From positions 62,001 through 126,000 of the forward strand of contig DVNK01000039.1 in NCBI GenBank assembly GCA_018714445.1: a stretch of 64,000 nt of DNA. Direction: 5' to 3'. Shown piece by piece: positions 22,193 through 34,812 of the stretch. Below the pieces are notes generated by a model that saw only the letters and a list, made by a program, of their open reading frames with translations, had not been told where the DNA came from and made no database searches. This stretch comes from Candidatus Fimadaptatus faecigallinarum. Its GTDB lineage: Bacteria > Bacillota > Clostridia > Christensenellales > Aristaeellaceae. Position numbers and translations under genes: made by a program. Numbering within the stretch: position 1 is the stretch's first letter; the number at the start of each line of letters is the position of its first letter.

Positions 22193-23302
22193 ATGAAAGA
22201 GATCGGCATAGGCGTGATCGGCTGGGGATTTATGGGCCGCACGCACACGTTTGCGATTAAGACGATGCCGCTGCACTACGATTTGGACTTCAAGCCGCGC
22301 CTGGTGGGCGTGTGCTCGCGCCGGCTCGAACAGGCGCAGCGCGCCTGCGACGAACAGGGTTTTTCGTTCGCGACCGACGACTACCGCCGGCTGCTGGCCG
22401 ACCCGGCGATAGACGTCGTATCGATTTGCACGCCCAACGCGCTGCACAAGCAGATGGCGCTGGACGCAATAGCCGCCGGCAAGCACGTATACATAGACAA
22501 GCCCGTCTCGACCGACTACGCCGGCGCGCGCTGCATAGCCGACGCCGCCCGCGCCGCCGGTGTAAAGGGCCAGGTCGCGCTGAATAATCGCTTCTTCCCC
22601 GCCACGATGAAGGCGCATGAGCTGATTACATCGGGCAGGCTTGGGCGCGTGACGTCGTTTACCGCCGAATACCTGCACTCGGGCTCGGTCGACCCGGAGC
22701 GCCCGGTAGGCTGGAAGCAGCGCGCGGACGTATGCGGCGGCGGCGTACTGCTCGACCTGGGCAGCCATGCGCTCGACCTGGTGATGTGGATGTGCGGCGA
22801 GGTGCGCGACATAAACTGCGTCACGCAGACGCTCTACCCCTCCCGCCCCACGCCCGAAGGCGGTCGCACCTCGGCGCTCGGCGATGACCGCGCGCTGATG
22901 ATGCTGCGCCTGAAGAGCGGCGCGGTCGGCACCGTGGACGCCTCCAAGATAGCCACCGGCACCGACGATGAACTGAACCTGAGCATATACCTGACCGGCG
23001 GCGCGATACGCTACTCCAGCCTGACCGGCGATTACCTGGACGTGTACGACTGCGCCTCGGCCGCAGGCGGGTTCACGCATGTGCACTGCGGCGGGCGCTA
23101 TCCCGCGCCGGGCGGCAGCTTCGTGCCCGCCAAGAACGCCATCGGCTGGATACGCGGCCATGTGCACTCGTACTACACGTTCCTGGACGCGGTGGCCCAT
23201 GACGGCCCGTGCAGCCCGTCGCTGGACGAAGGCGCATACCTGCAACTGGTCATGGAAAAGGCGTACCAAAGCGCCGCGGAGGGAGGCTGGATCGGCGTAT
23301 GA
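22193..23302 (+). CDS. Gfo/Idh/MocA-family oxidoreductase
   Basis: AGGAGG is six nt before the ATG. The 369 residues start with the Rossmann nucleotide motif GVIGWGFMGRTH and carry the family stretch YIDKPVSTDYA around residue 105, where the lysine is catalytic. The C-terminal alpha/beta domain has GVLLDLGSHALDL, whose histidine contacts substrate. Members oxidise or reduce a sugar or sugar-acid hydroxyl with NAD(P), often as a bound cofactor. Between a GH2 glycosidase and a lyase-like gene it probably processes a monosaccharide released by those enzymes. Its stop overlaps the next start (ATGA), indicating coupled translation. The exact substrate cannot be read from sequence. Confidence 0.92.
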   Translation: MKEIGIGVIGWGFMGRTHTFAIKTMPLHYDLDFKPRLVGVCSRRLEQAQRACDEQGFSFATDDYRRLLADPAIDVVSICTPNALHKQMALDAIAAGKHVYIDKPVSTDYAGARCIADAARAAGVKGQVALNNRFFPATMKAHELITSGRLGRVTSFTAEYLHSGSVDPERPVGWKQRADVCGGGVLLDLGSHALDLVMWMCGEVRDINCVTQTLYPSRPTPEGGRTSALGDDRALMMLRLKSGAVGTVDASKIATGTDDELNLSIYLTGGAIRYSSLTGDYLDVYDCASAAGGFTHVHCGGRYPAPGGSFVPAKNAIGWIRGHVHSYYTFLDAVAHDGPCSPSLDEGAYLQLVMEKAYQSAAEGGWIGV

Positions 23303-25179
23303 GCGCGCTGCTGGAACATCTGGATGAGATAATGGTATCGCTCCGGCCGCGCAGCGAGTTCCGCCCGCTGCCGCCCGCATCCGACCGCGAGGCCTGGTCC
23401 GCCGTGCGCCAGAAGACCGCCGCTACCGCGATTGGGCGCGCCGAAAAGTACGTGGGCTTTGCCTGGCCGGTCATATACGCCACCGACATAATGCTGGCCG
23501 CGACCGGCGGCGATGCGCGCGCGTTTGCGAGCAAGTACAACTACCGGCGCACGGCGCTGAGCGCGTTGGCGCTGGCCGAGGCGCTCGAGGGCAAGGGCCG
23601 CTTTCTGGGCGACATAATCAACCTGTGCGTCATGATCTGCGAGGAGACCGCCTGGACATTGCCCGAGAACCTGACCCGCCCCGACGGCACGCGCGACTGC
23701 ATGGCCGACATAGAGCGCCCCACACTCGATATAGGCGCGGCGCGCACCGGCGCGCTGCTGGCGACCGCGCTCTACCTGCACCGCGACAAGTTCCGCGAGG
23801 CGTCGCCGCTGATATCGGTGCGCGTTGAGCGCGAGATTACGCTTCGGGTAATCGACCCGTTTCTGAACGCGGCGCAGCTCAACTACGTGCGCGGCGGCGA
23901 GGCCATGACCGCCGAGGGCATAAAGGAGTGCCTGGTCGCGCTGCTGCTGACCGAGCGCGAGGACCGCTACCGCTGGGGCGGCGTCAAGCGCGCTATGAAG
24001 CTGCTGGACGCGTGCCTGGACGCGCTGCCCGGCGACGGCGGCATACCCGGCGACATGGGCGCGTTCGAGGCGGTGGCGGGTTGCCTTATGGAGGCGCTGG
24101 CGCTGATTAACGAGGCCTCCGGCGGCAATACCAGCTTCTTTACGATATCCGCACTGCGGTGCATGGGCGAGTACATCGTGGGCAACCACATCGACCTGGA
24201 TTACTTCAACTGCCCGGGCGACTGCCCCGCGCACCTCAGGCTGGACGCGGGCCTGGCATACAGGTGCGGCGAGCTGATCTGCTCGGATGAGCTGTGTTCG
24301 CTGGGCGCGTACCTGCTCAGCCTCAGCGACGAGGGCGTGTCGGCCGCGGCCACGCTGCTGCGCGGCGCGCGCACCGCGCTGGGCGAGAGCGCGATGCTGC
24401 GCCATGACGCCCGGCCGCCAATGCCCATGGACTACTACCTGCGCAGCGAGGCGCTGCTGTGCGCGCGCGAGCGCACCGGGTCGTCGAGCGGCTTCTTTGT
24501 GAGCCTGTGCGGCGGCGCGAACCTGCCCGGCAGTCACGCCGACTCGGGCAATATGGCGCTGTACTGCGACGGCGAGCCGGTGCTGCCCGACCTGGGCGAG
24601 ATAGAGTACGCCCGCGCGCTCAACCCCGACGAGCGCGCCGCGCTGTGGGAGACCCAGTCGCAGTATCACAACCTGCCGGTCATAAACAATCAGCCCCAGT
24701 CGATGGGCGCACAGTTCCAGGCGATAGAGCCGATCTGGGAGCTGGCCCCCGAGCGCTCGCGCGCGACGCTGGACATAAGCCGCGCCTACCCCGACGAGGC
24801 CGGCGTGCTGACCTGGCAGCGCACCGTGGCGCTGATGCGCAATGAGCGCCCGTGCGTGCGGCTATGGGAGATCGCCGAGTTCAAGGGCGATTCAAACGAT
24901 ATCGAATACAACTTCATAACGACGCACCGCCCCTACCTGGGCAGAAACAGCGTGGAGCTGGGCAACGTGGTCATGTCCTGGGAGACCGAGGGCAAGCTCG
25001 AATGCGACGTGCAGGAGCTGCCGCCGCGCCAGTCCAGCGCCTACGACCCCGAGGGGCTGTATGGCAAATGGCTGCTCACGCTGTGCGGGCGCACGCTGTT
25101 CCGCATGGTGCTCACGCAGCGCGCCGCGCCACGGCGGTTCGACGTGTGCTTCACGTTCACGCGCAAGTCAAACGCATAA
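23299..25179 (+). CDS. Heparinase II/III-like polysaccharide lyase family protein
   Basis: The ATG at 23299 overlaps the previous stop as ATGA, so the product is 626 residues and the track start is too early. The first 370 residues are helical and resemble the alpha-toroid of heparinase II/III proteins, with EETAWTLPENL. The C-terminal half is strand-rich with the family blocks GSHADSGNMALYCDGEPVL and SQYHNLPVINNQPQ, where tyrosine and histidine are probable catalytic residues. Such proteins cleave uronate-containing polysaccharides by beta-elimination. No signal peptide is visible, so a cytoplasmic oligosaccharide lyase is more likely than a secreted enzyme. The lyase role is inferred from the family, and the substrate is unknown. 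Confidence 0.82.
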   Translation: MSALLEHLDEIMVSLRPRSEFRPLPPASDREAWSAVRQKTAATAIGRAEKYVGFAWPVIYATDIMLAATGGDARAFASKYNYRRTALSALALAEALEGKGRFLGDIINLCVMICEETAWTLPENLTRPDGTRDCMADIERPTLDIGAARTGALLATALYLHRDKFREASPLISVRVEREITLRVIDPFLNAAQLNYVRGGEAMTAEGIKECLVALLLTEREDRYRWGGVKRAMKLLDACLDALPGDGGIPGDMGAFEAVAGCLMEALALINEASGGNTSFFTISALRCMGEYIVGNHIDLDYFNCPGDCPAHLRLDAGLAYRCGELICSDELCSLGAYLLSLSDEGVSAAATLLRGARTALGESAMLRHDARPPMPMDYYLRSEALLCARERTGSSSGFFVSLCGGANLPGSHADSGNMALYCDGEPVLPDLGEIEYARALNPDERAALWETQSQYHNLPVINNQPQSMGAQFQAIEPIWELAPERSRATLDISRAYPDEAGVLTWQRTVALMRNERPCVRLWEIAEFKGDSNDIEYNFITTHRPYLGRNSVELGNVVMSWETEGKLECDVQELPPRQSSAYDPEGLYGKWLLTLCGRTLFRMVLTQRAAPRRFDVCFTFTRKSNA

Positions 25180-25241
25180 TTGGCGGCGCTGCCTGATCGC
25201 GCCGTCCCCACCTGCACGACCCACAAAGGAGGTCTCCCAAC

Positions 25242-25604
25242 ATGAATGGCAGCTGTGAATGGTTCATACCCGATTGCTACTGGCCCGAGATCACGACGCC
25301 CGGCCACTACGTGAGCCACGAGGCGATCTGCGTGCTCAACACGACGGACGCCGACGCCGACATAAGCATCACGCTCTACTTCGAGGACGCCGAGCCGCGC
25401 GGCGGCTTTAAGGCCGTCTGCCCCGCGCGCCGCACGCACCACATCCGGCTGGACAAGCTGACCGACGCCGCGGGCAAGCACATACCGATGGGCGTGCCCT
25501 ACGCGATAGCGCTCAGCAGCAGCGCGCCGGTGTACGCGCAGTACTCGCGCCTGGACACCACGCAGAGCAACATGTCGCTGATGACGACGATCGCCGCGCG
25601 CTGA
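25242..25604 (+). CDS. ASRT-family protein (sensory rhodopsin transducer-like, PF07100)
   Basis: AAAGGAGGT lies eight nt before the ATG of this 120-residue protein. The motifs SHEAICVLNTTDADADISIT, YFED, ARRTHHIRLD and QYSRLDT are those I associate with the Anabaena sensory rhodopsin transducer family, a small beta-sandwich that forms tetramers. No rhodopsin gene is nearby. Instead it sits in an operon with a GH2 enzyme, a Gfo/Idh oxidoreductase and a heparinase-like lyase, which suggests a carbohydrate-related role, perhaps binding a sugar or a DNA/protein partner. That role is inference. The family call rests on remembered motifs, not on a search. Confidence 0.8.
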   Translation: MNGSCEWFIPDCYWPEITTPGHYVSHEAICVLNTTDADADISITLYFEDAEPRGGFKAVCPARRTHHIRLDKLTDAAGKHIPMGVPYAIALSSSAPVYAQYSRLDTTQSNMSLMTTIAAR

Positions 25605-25633
25605 AGCATCGCCGCACCCGGACGGAGGTCAGC

Positions 25634-26405
25634 ATGCCCGACAACAGCATAACCAAGGCGTGGGACGAGTGGTCCGACGCATACTATGACCGAATATACA
25701 AAAACGGCGACGTCGCGCGGCTGAAGGCCGACCCGTGGTGGGCCTTCCCCACGCCGGTTCGGGCCATGCTCCGGGCCGGATGCGGCTCGCTCGAGGGTGC
25801 GCGCGTGCTGACGCCCTCCAGCGGCGACAATGGCGCAGCGTTTGCGTTCCACCTGCTGGGCGCGCGTCACATCCGCGGACATATCCCCTCGCCAGCTCCA
25901 CAACGCCCGTTTAATCGCCGACGCGAATGGCTGGGATATCGAGTTCATCTGCGCCGACAGCATGACTTTGGAGGGCATACCGGACGGCGCGTTCGACCTG
26001 GTATACACCTCAAACGGCGTGCACACGTGGATATGGGATCTGAGCGCGATGTACCGCAGCTTTGCGCGCGTGCTCCGGCCCGGCGGGCGCTACATAATGT
26101 TCGACACGCATCCGTTCAACCGCCCGTTCGACGATTCGACCGCCGAGATACGGCTGTGCAGGGACTACGACGACACTGCGGACAACAATTGGCGCGTGAT
26201 GGACATATTCAACGCGCTGAGCGAGCAGGGCTTTGACGTGCAGCGCATCGAGGAGTTTCACGCCGAGCGCGGCGCTCACGACCTGTGGTTTTACCGCACG
26301 CTGGAAGAGGCCCGGCAGGACGGCGAGCGCATGTTCGATGCAAGTTACAACCCCTGGGCGCGCCTGCCGGCGTGGCTGGGGCTGTCGGCGCAAAAGCGAA
26401 TATGA
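25634..26405 (+). pseudogene. SAM-dependent methyltransferase split by a frameshift
   Basis: GGAGG precedes the ATG at 25634. The first frame encodes WDEWSDAYYDRIY, WWAFPTPV and the SAM-site text PSSGDNGAAFAFHLLGAR. The match then continues in another frame as VTSADISPRQLHNA, ADANGWDIEFICADSM, YTSNGVHTWI and LRPGGRYIMFDTHPF. Joining the two needs two extra bases in the run GGCGCGCGTC near 25860-25870, as if one GC unit had been lost from a dinucleotide run. Both halves are otherwise well preserved, so this is a recent mutation or a sequencing or assembly error. The intact family is a class I methyltransferase of unknown substrate. It would be the last gene of the carbohydrate operon. Confidence 0.85.
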
Positions 26406-26409
26406 CAGC

Positions 26410-26440
26410 ATGGCCGCGAACGCACAGTCCGCGGCCATTT
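26410..26440 (+). terminator. Weak hairpin after the methyltransferase
   Basis: ATGGCCGCG and CGCGGCCAT form a perfect 9-bp stem just past the stop codon, but only TTTATCAT follows, so termination strength is doubtful. Confidence 0.45.
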
Positions 26441-26451
26441 ATCATATGCAT

Positions 26452-26488
26452 AAAAATGCGCCCCGTCCGTGATCAGTGGACGGGGCGC
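26452..26488 (-). terminator. Intrinsic terminator of the pyruvate:ferredoxin oxidoreductase gene
   Basis: On the minus strand GCGCCCCGTCC and its exact complement form an 11-bp stem around a nine-base loop, followed by ATTTTTA. Confidence 0.88.
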
Positions 26489-26529
26489 ACGTCGCTTTGC
26501 TAGCTAAGCGGCGCTTATTATGGAATCAA

Positions 26530-30212
<3,683 letters not shown>

Positions 30213-30342
30213 GTTTCGCGCGATGTCATTACGGGAATGGCAAAGTTAAGAGTTTAAATTATGTAAATGGCCGGGCAAAACACCGCCACGCCCGGCCCGC
30301 GCAGCACGGGCCGAACGGCCGCCAGCGACCGTCGATCATCAT

Positions 30343-30383
30343 AAAAAATCCGAGCCGCCCATCCGTTTTGCCGGATGAGCGGC
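30343..30383 (-). terminator. Intrinsic terminator after the secreted-protein gene
   Basis: A 12-bp stem (GCCGCTCATCCG with one wobble in its complement) is followed by TCGGATTTTTT on the minus strand. Confidence 0.88.
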
Positions 30384-30418
30384 CCTACCCTGAGCTCAAA
30401 GCGCCGTATTATCTGCGA

Positions 30419-31423
30419 TCATACATCGTCCACAAGCGAATATGTGAGCCTGACATGCCCGATTCCATCATCATCGACGCAGGTCGCAAGCTCCACGTTC
30501 ACGCCTGGCAGCGAGCCGTCCGCCACCGGCAGGCGCCAGCCGACATCCAGCTCAGACCCGTTCTCCAGCGACGCCAGCGCCTGCCTGAATGGGACGTCGG
30601 CAGAGCTCGTATATTGCATACCATATTCCTGTTCCGCCTGGGCATACAGCTTGCCCGCCATGCCCATAGCATCCGCGCCGCGCAGTACATATGCAATTCC
30701 ACAAAGCGTATCGTCATCGGCGTCAAACAGCAGCGCCCGGTCGAACTCGCCATCCAGCAGCATCACCGGCTCCAGCTCGACCGCGCCATTTGCCTCGGGC
30801 TCAGCATCCGCCTGCGACAGTCCCGCCGCCGCGCACACATCCGCACGGTCATTTCCCAGCATTTCCATATATGGCGCGACCTGGTCGCCCAGCGCGTATT
30901 CCACTCCGGGCAGTGCGCTCAGCGCAAACTGCACATGCACCGCATAGCCGGACTCATCGGCGCCGGTCGCGGCTATTTCGCATACCAGATTCTTCGGACG
31001 CGCAAAGTACCAATACTCGCGCACGCTCTTGTCGGTCTGTTCGATAGGATAGGTCGCAGGCGCGCCATATTGCGCTCTGGCCATTTCCACCAGCGCCTGC
31101 GCACAGTCTGCCGCGCCCTGCCCGTCCAGCCCTCCGCGCGTGAAGCGCACGCCGTAAAGCAGTTCGCCATTGTACAATAGCGCTATGTCATACGCCTCGC
31201 CCGCGAGCGTCGCTTTTGCATCCAGCACGGCCTCGTGCGCGGCATCATCCTGACGCAGCGCGCTCTGACCCAGCTCAGCGCTCAGTTCGGTCTCGCTCCG
31301 CCCGATCAGCGGCACATACCGCTTCGCCAGCGCAGTCAGATCATCCGTCGCCGGTTCAGCCAAAGCCGGCGCCATTGCCAATAGTACCGCGAGCATCAAA
31401 ACGCATGTGATTTTCCACTTCAT
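30419..31423 (-). CDS. Secreted or membrane-tethered protein of unknown function
   Basis: I take the ATG at 31423 as the start, giving 334 residues; the track uses a GTG three codons earlier that is too close to GGGAGG. A signal peptide is clear (LMLAVLLAMAPALA, then Glu-Pro), with no lipobox cysteine. The mature part is acidic and contains two similar halves, each with a GE-x-D-x-ALL strand and an AQxEYG motif (LVEMARAQYGAP and LYAQAEQEYGMQ), so it may be an internal duplication. I do not recognise the family. It is the last gene of the leftward NfeD-FloA-LytTR cluster and ends at a strong terminator, but a gap of about 100 nt precedes it. Confidence 0.78.
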   Translation of the reverse strand: MKWKITCVLMLAVLLAMAPALAEPATDDLTALAKRYVPLIGRSETELSAELGQSALRQDDAAHEAVLDAKATLAGEAYDIALLYNGELLYGVRFTRGGLDGQGAADCAQALVEMARAQYGAPATYPIEQTDKSVREYWYFARPKNLVCEIAATGADESGYAVHVQFALSALPGVEYALGDQVAPYMEMLGNDRADVCAAAGLSQADAEPEANGAVELEPVMLLDGEFDRALLFDADDDTLCGIAYVLRGADAMGMAGKLYAQAEQEYGMQYTSSADVPFRQALASLENGSELDVGWRLPVADGSLPGVNVELATCVDDDGIGHVRLTYSLVDDV

Positions 31424-31526
31424 TTCTGCCACTCTCCTCCCGTTGATGGCAGTCCGATGATCCGGCGCGCCATACGTCCTGGTGTGCGCCTGCGCGGGCG
31501 CCCCCTGACCGCCCGATCCAGCGTGC

Positions 31527-32282
31527 CTATGAATACATGCGCTCCAGTTCCTCGAACTTCTCGTGGGTTATCAGCGCATCCTGTTCTATGCCCTTGAGCC
31601 GTATTATGTACGTCCAGCGGCCATAGGGCGTGATGTCCTCGATGTGGTTCAGATTGACTATGTACGACTTGTGGCAGCGGAAGAACAGCGCCGGATCCAG
31701 CCGCTCCTCCAGCTCGGAGAGCGTATCGCCGGTCACGTAGCGCCCGCCGTCGCGCGTATATATCACCGTCGCGCGCTGCTCGCGCTGCACCAGCAATATG
31801 TCGTCCAGGTTCATAAAGCTCACGCCGTCGCGGTGTTTGAGCATTATGCGGCCGGTGCGCGCGCGGGGCGCGGGCGCGGTCAGCGCCGGTTCGCCGCGCG
31901 CGCCGTGGCGCAGCAGCTGCCGCACCCGCTCCAGCGTCTTGACCACCCGCTCCACCTTGAACGGCTTGAGCAGATAGTCGAACGCATACACCGCAAACGC
32001 GTCGCCCATATACTCCTCGTGCGCGGTGGCGAATATCAGCACCGTCATGGGGTTCGTGTCCTGTATCACGCGCGCGCACTCGACGCCGGTCATGCCCGGC
32101 ATCTCCACGTCCAGCACGCACACCTCGGGCTCAAGTTCGTCCAGCGCGTCCAGCAGTTCCCGCCCGTCCGCGAACTCGCCCACCAACTCGTATCCGGGCT
32201 GGCGCTCGATTATCTTGCGCATCACCAGGCGCATGCCCGCGTCGTCATCGACTATCGCTACCCTTATCAGATCCTCACCCAA
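31527..32282 (-). CDS. LytTR-family response regulator
   Basis: GGGGAGG stands nine nt before a TTG at 32282, which gives 251 residues and overlaps the upstream gene by 16 nt. Residues 1-125 form a CheY-like receiver: acidic pocket DDD at about 12-14, phospho-acceptor D58 in VLDVEMPG, the TAHEEY switch region and K in LLKPF. Residues about 145-250 form a LytTR DNA-binding domain (FMNLDDILLVQ, FFRCHKSYIVNLNHI). LytTR regulators bind direct repeats as dimers and usually control secreted or surface functions. No histidine kinase is in the window, so it is either an orphan or served from elsewhere. Coupling to the membrane-protein gene suggests the two products work together. Confidence 0.94.
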   Translation of the reverse strand: MGEDLIRVAIVDDDAGMRLVMRKIIERQPGYELVGEFADGRELLDALDELEPEVCVLDVEMPGMTGVECARVIQDTNPMTVLIFATAHEEYMGDAFAVYAFDYLLKPFKVERVVKTLERVRQLLRHGARGEPALTAPAPRARTGRIMLKHRDGVSFMNLDDILLVQREQRATVIYTRDGGRYVTGDTLSELEERLDPALFFRCHKSYIVNLNHIEDITPYGRWTYIIRLKGIEQDALITHEKFEELERMYS

Positions 32283-32953
32283 CCGTGCCGGCCTCCCCGC
32301 TTGTTGATTATTTCGGAAAACACCACCGCGCGGCGCATCGTCTCGGCATCCAGCTCCATGCCCAGCAGCTCGGGCACGGCCTCGTCGCTCGCCATCGCGA
32401 CCGCCTGCGTTCCCTGCGCCGCCAGCGCGCCCGGTTTGCGGCCCGCCATGCCGTGCGTGCCCGGCGAATGGAACTCCTCGCCTTCATGCCGGGTATGCTC
32501 CAGCGAACCATACCCATCGTCGCAAGGCTTTGACGGTTGCGCCGGCCGCAGCGTCTGCATCGGCCGCGCCGTCGGTCGCTCGGGCAACATGGTCTCCTCG
32601 CGCCGCGCCACCGGCCGCTCGGGCAGCATGGTCTGCTCCTGCGCCGGAGCCGCGGGCTGTGCCGGGCGCGCCGGTTTCGCAGGCCGCATCGGCCCCATGG
32701 GCGCAACCGGAGTCAGCGGCCGCGGCGCAAACGGCTTGCGCATGGGCCGGGCGGTTCCGCCCTCGGGAGCGGCCTGGGTGGGAACGCCTTCCGCCGGCGC
32801 GCGCCGCTCCGCGTCCTGGGGCTGAGCGTCGCGCGTCATGCCCTCAGCAGGCTTATACGGCGTACCGTTTCCCGAGCGGCTTTTGCCCTTGGTCTGCTTG
32901 CGCAGGTTGCTCACCACTACCAGTATGATTATGATTACGACTAATCCTTCCAC
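32267..32953 (-). CDS. Proline-rich single-pass membrane protein, unknown function
   Basis: A GTG at 32953, eight nt after GGGGGG, starts a 228-residue protein. One N-terminal membrane helix (GLVVIIIILVVVSNL) is followed by a basic stretch and about 130 residues of Pro-, Ala- and Arg-rich linker with the repeated word ETMLPERP. The C-terminus (ELLGMELDAETMRRAVVFSE) looks folded and helical and resembles the conserved tails I have seen in uncharacterised Clostridia proteins (an EI-L-x-K-type motif). It is therefore a tethered protein with a cytoplasmic end. It follows FloA by 75 nt and overlaps the response-regulator gene, which suggests membrane-linked signalling. That function is inference. 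Confidence 0.72.
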   Translation of the reverse strand: MEGLVVIIIILVVVSNLRKQTKGKSRSGNGTPYKPAEGMTRDAQPQDAERRAPAEGVPTQAAPEGGTARPMRKPFAPRPLTPVAPMGPMRPAKPARPAQPAAPAQEQTMLPERPVARREETMLPERPTARPMQTLRPAQPSKPCDDGYGSLEHTRHEGEEFHSPGTHGMAGRKPGALAAQGTQAVAMASDEAVPELLGMELDAETMRRAVVFSEIINKRGGRHGWVRI

Positions 32954-33028
32954 TTATGCGGCCCCCCTTCCCGCGCGCTGCGTGCCCGCCGGAACCGGTC
33001 GCTCCGGCGGGCGGTGCACATGCGCGCA

Positions 33029-34036
33029 TTACTTCTTGGGCGCTTCGGCGGGGCTATCCGACTTGCCGCCCTTGGCTATCGCGTCGCGCATGGCGGTATC
33101 GGATATGACGTTTTGCATGTTGTAGTAGTCCATCACGCCCAGCTTGCCCTCGCGCAGTGCGGCGGCCATGGCCTGAGGTACCTCGGCTTCGGCTTCGACG
33201 ACCTTGGCGCGCATCTCCTGGACGGCGGCCTTCATCTCCTGCTCCTTGGCGACGGCCATCGCGCGGCGCTCCTCGGCCTTGGCCTGAGCTATGCGGCGAT
33301 CGGCCTCGGCCTGATCCATCTGGAGCTGAGCGCCCACATTGCGGCCCACGTCGACGTCGGCTATGTCGATGGACAGTATCTCAAACGCAGTGCCGGCATC
33401 CAGGCCCTTGCTGAGCACGGTGCGGCTAATGCGGTCGGGGTTTTCGAGCACTTCCTTGTGGGTCACGGCCGAGCCTACGGTCGTGACTATGCCCTCGCCT
33501 ACGCGGGCGATTATGGTCTCCTCGCCGGCGCCGCCGACCAGCCGGTCTATGTTGGCGCGAACGGTCACGCGGGCCTTGGCGCGCAGTTCGATGCCGTCCT
33601 TGGCTATCGCGGCGACTATCGGCGTCTCAATGACCTTGGGGTTGACGCTCATCTGCACCGCCATAAGCACGTCGCGGCCGGCCAGGTCTATCGCGGTCGC
33701 GTTGGCGAACTCCAGCGGTATGCCGGCGCGCTGCGCGGCTATGAGCGCATTGACGACGCGATCGACGTTACCGCCGGCCAGCAGGTGCGTCTCAAGCCCG
33801 TTTATCGACACGTCCAGACCGGCCTTGGTGCCCTTTATCAGCGGCAGCACCACGCGTTCGGGGTTGATGCGGCGAATGCGCATACCTATCAGCGTACCCA
33901 GCCCGATGCGCACGCCCGAAGCCATGGCCGATATCCACAGCCGCAGCGGCACCAGCCACAAAAAGATTATCAGCGCAATGAATATCACTGCAATCAAAAT
34001 TATAAGACCTATTACTCCACCTTCAGCAAACGGCAT
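33029..34036 (-). CDS. floA: Flotillin-like SPFH protein FloA
   Basis: GGGAGG is about nine nt before the ATG. The 335 residues begin with a membrane helix ([20 protein letters not shown]), continue through an SPFH domain ([35 protein letters not shown]) and end in a coiled-coil rich in Ala, Glu and Lys ([16 protein letters not shown]). The length and the stretch [16 protein letters not shown] are typical of FloA (YqfA). Flotillins oligomerise in the membrane and help organise membrane fluidity and protein complexes. It lies directly behind an NfeD gene, the standard operon for this pair, which strengthens the assignment. Confidence 0.95.
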   Translation of the reverse strand: MPFAEGGVIGLIILIAVIFIALIIFLWLVPLRLWISAMASGVRIGLGTLIGMRIRRINPERVVLPLIKGTKAGLDVSINGLETHLLAGGNVDRVVNALIAAQRAGIPLEFANATAIDLAGRDVLMAVQMSVNPKVIETPIVAAIAKDGIELRAKARVTVRANIDRLVGGAGEETIIARVGEGIVTTVGSAVTHKEVLENPDRISRTVLSKGLDAGTAFEILSIDIADVDVGRNVGAQLQMDQAEADRRIAQAKAEERRAMAVAKEQEMKAAVQEMRAKVVEAEAEVPQAMAAALREGKLGVMDYYNMQNVISDTAMRDAIAKGGKSDSPAEAPKK

Positions 34037-34106
34037 ACCAACACTCCTCCCTATAATTTAAGCATACCTTGAATCCGCAAAGCTGCGGGAGATGGCCGCC
34101 AGACCG

Positions 34107-34625
34107 TCACGCCTTGGCCGGTTCGCCGAGCGTGCGCACGACTATGCGATTGCCCTCGACGCGCTCCACGCGCACCTTGACGCCGCTGTCTATGAACTCG
34201 CCGTCGGACACTACGTTGAGCTTTACGCCGTCGAACTCGGCTATGCCCGCCGGTCGCAGCGCACACTGCGTCACGCCCTTATGCCCTATGAAGAACTTGA
34301 GGTCGACCTCGCTCACCTCGGACGCGTCGCCCTTGAGCACGTCGCTGAGCACCAGTGATGAGCGCGATAATCGCCCCTTGGCCGCGCTTCTGAGCGATAT
34401 GGACAGCGCCACGCACAAAAGCAGTATTATAACCGCCGCGATTATCAGCGCCTCCAGCGGCGAGCGCGCCTTGAGCGCCACGCCTATCACCAACAGTATG
34501 ATGCCCGATATGCCGGGCAGCCCGAACCCCGGCACGAACATCTCCACCACTACCAGCACAAACCCGAACATCAGGCACAGTATCGCCGGCAGATTCTCCA
34601 ATATGAACTGGCTGAGCGCCTCCAT
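34107..34625 (-). CDS. NfeD-like membrane protein
   Basis: I use the ATG at 34625 (nine nt after GAGAGG), giving 172 residues; the track start four codons earlier abuts the ribosome site. Three hydrophobic segments contain FVLVVVEMFVPGFGLPGISG, a hallmark of NfeD proteins, and the last 60 residues form the small OB-fold domain (KGVTQCALRPAGIAEFDGVK). The protease domain of long NfeD proteins is absent, so this is the short form that pairs with flotillins. FloA follows 70 nt downstream. NfeD proteins are thought to assist or localise the flotillin partner in the membrane. Confidence 0.93.
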   Translation of the reverse strand: MEALSQFILENLPAILCLMFGFVLVVVEMFVPGFGLPGISGIILLVIGVALKARSPLEALIIAAVIILLLCVALSISLRSAAKGRLSRSSLVLSDVLKGDASEVSEVDLKFFIGHKGVTQCALRPAGIAEFDGVKLNVVSDGEFIDSGVKVRVERVEGNRIVVRTLGEPAKA

Positions 34626-34668
34626 ACCCACCATCCTCTCCGTTTAAGCAGCTTTATTGCCTGGTTGC

Positions 34669-34697
34669 ATTATAGCATCCGTCCGCCAATGCGAAAA
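34669..34697 (-). promoter_or_regulatory. Promoter of the NfeD-FloA cluster
   Basis: TGCTATAAT on the minus strand is an extended -10 with perfect TATAAT. The -35 position 17 nt upstream reads TTTTCG and is weak. The leader is about 40 nt. Confidence 0.7.
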
Positions 34698-34812
34698 GAG
34701 CTTTTGCCCCAAACATACATATTCGCGTCTGAATTGTCAGCGCAAAGCGGAGATGGCCGGGCGGTGGCGCCAAAGTGCAGTTTTGCGCGCTGTTGCTTGG
34801 TGCGCTGTTGCT

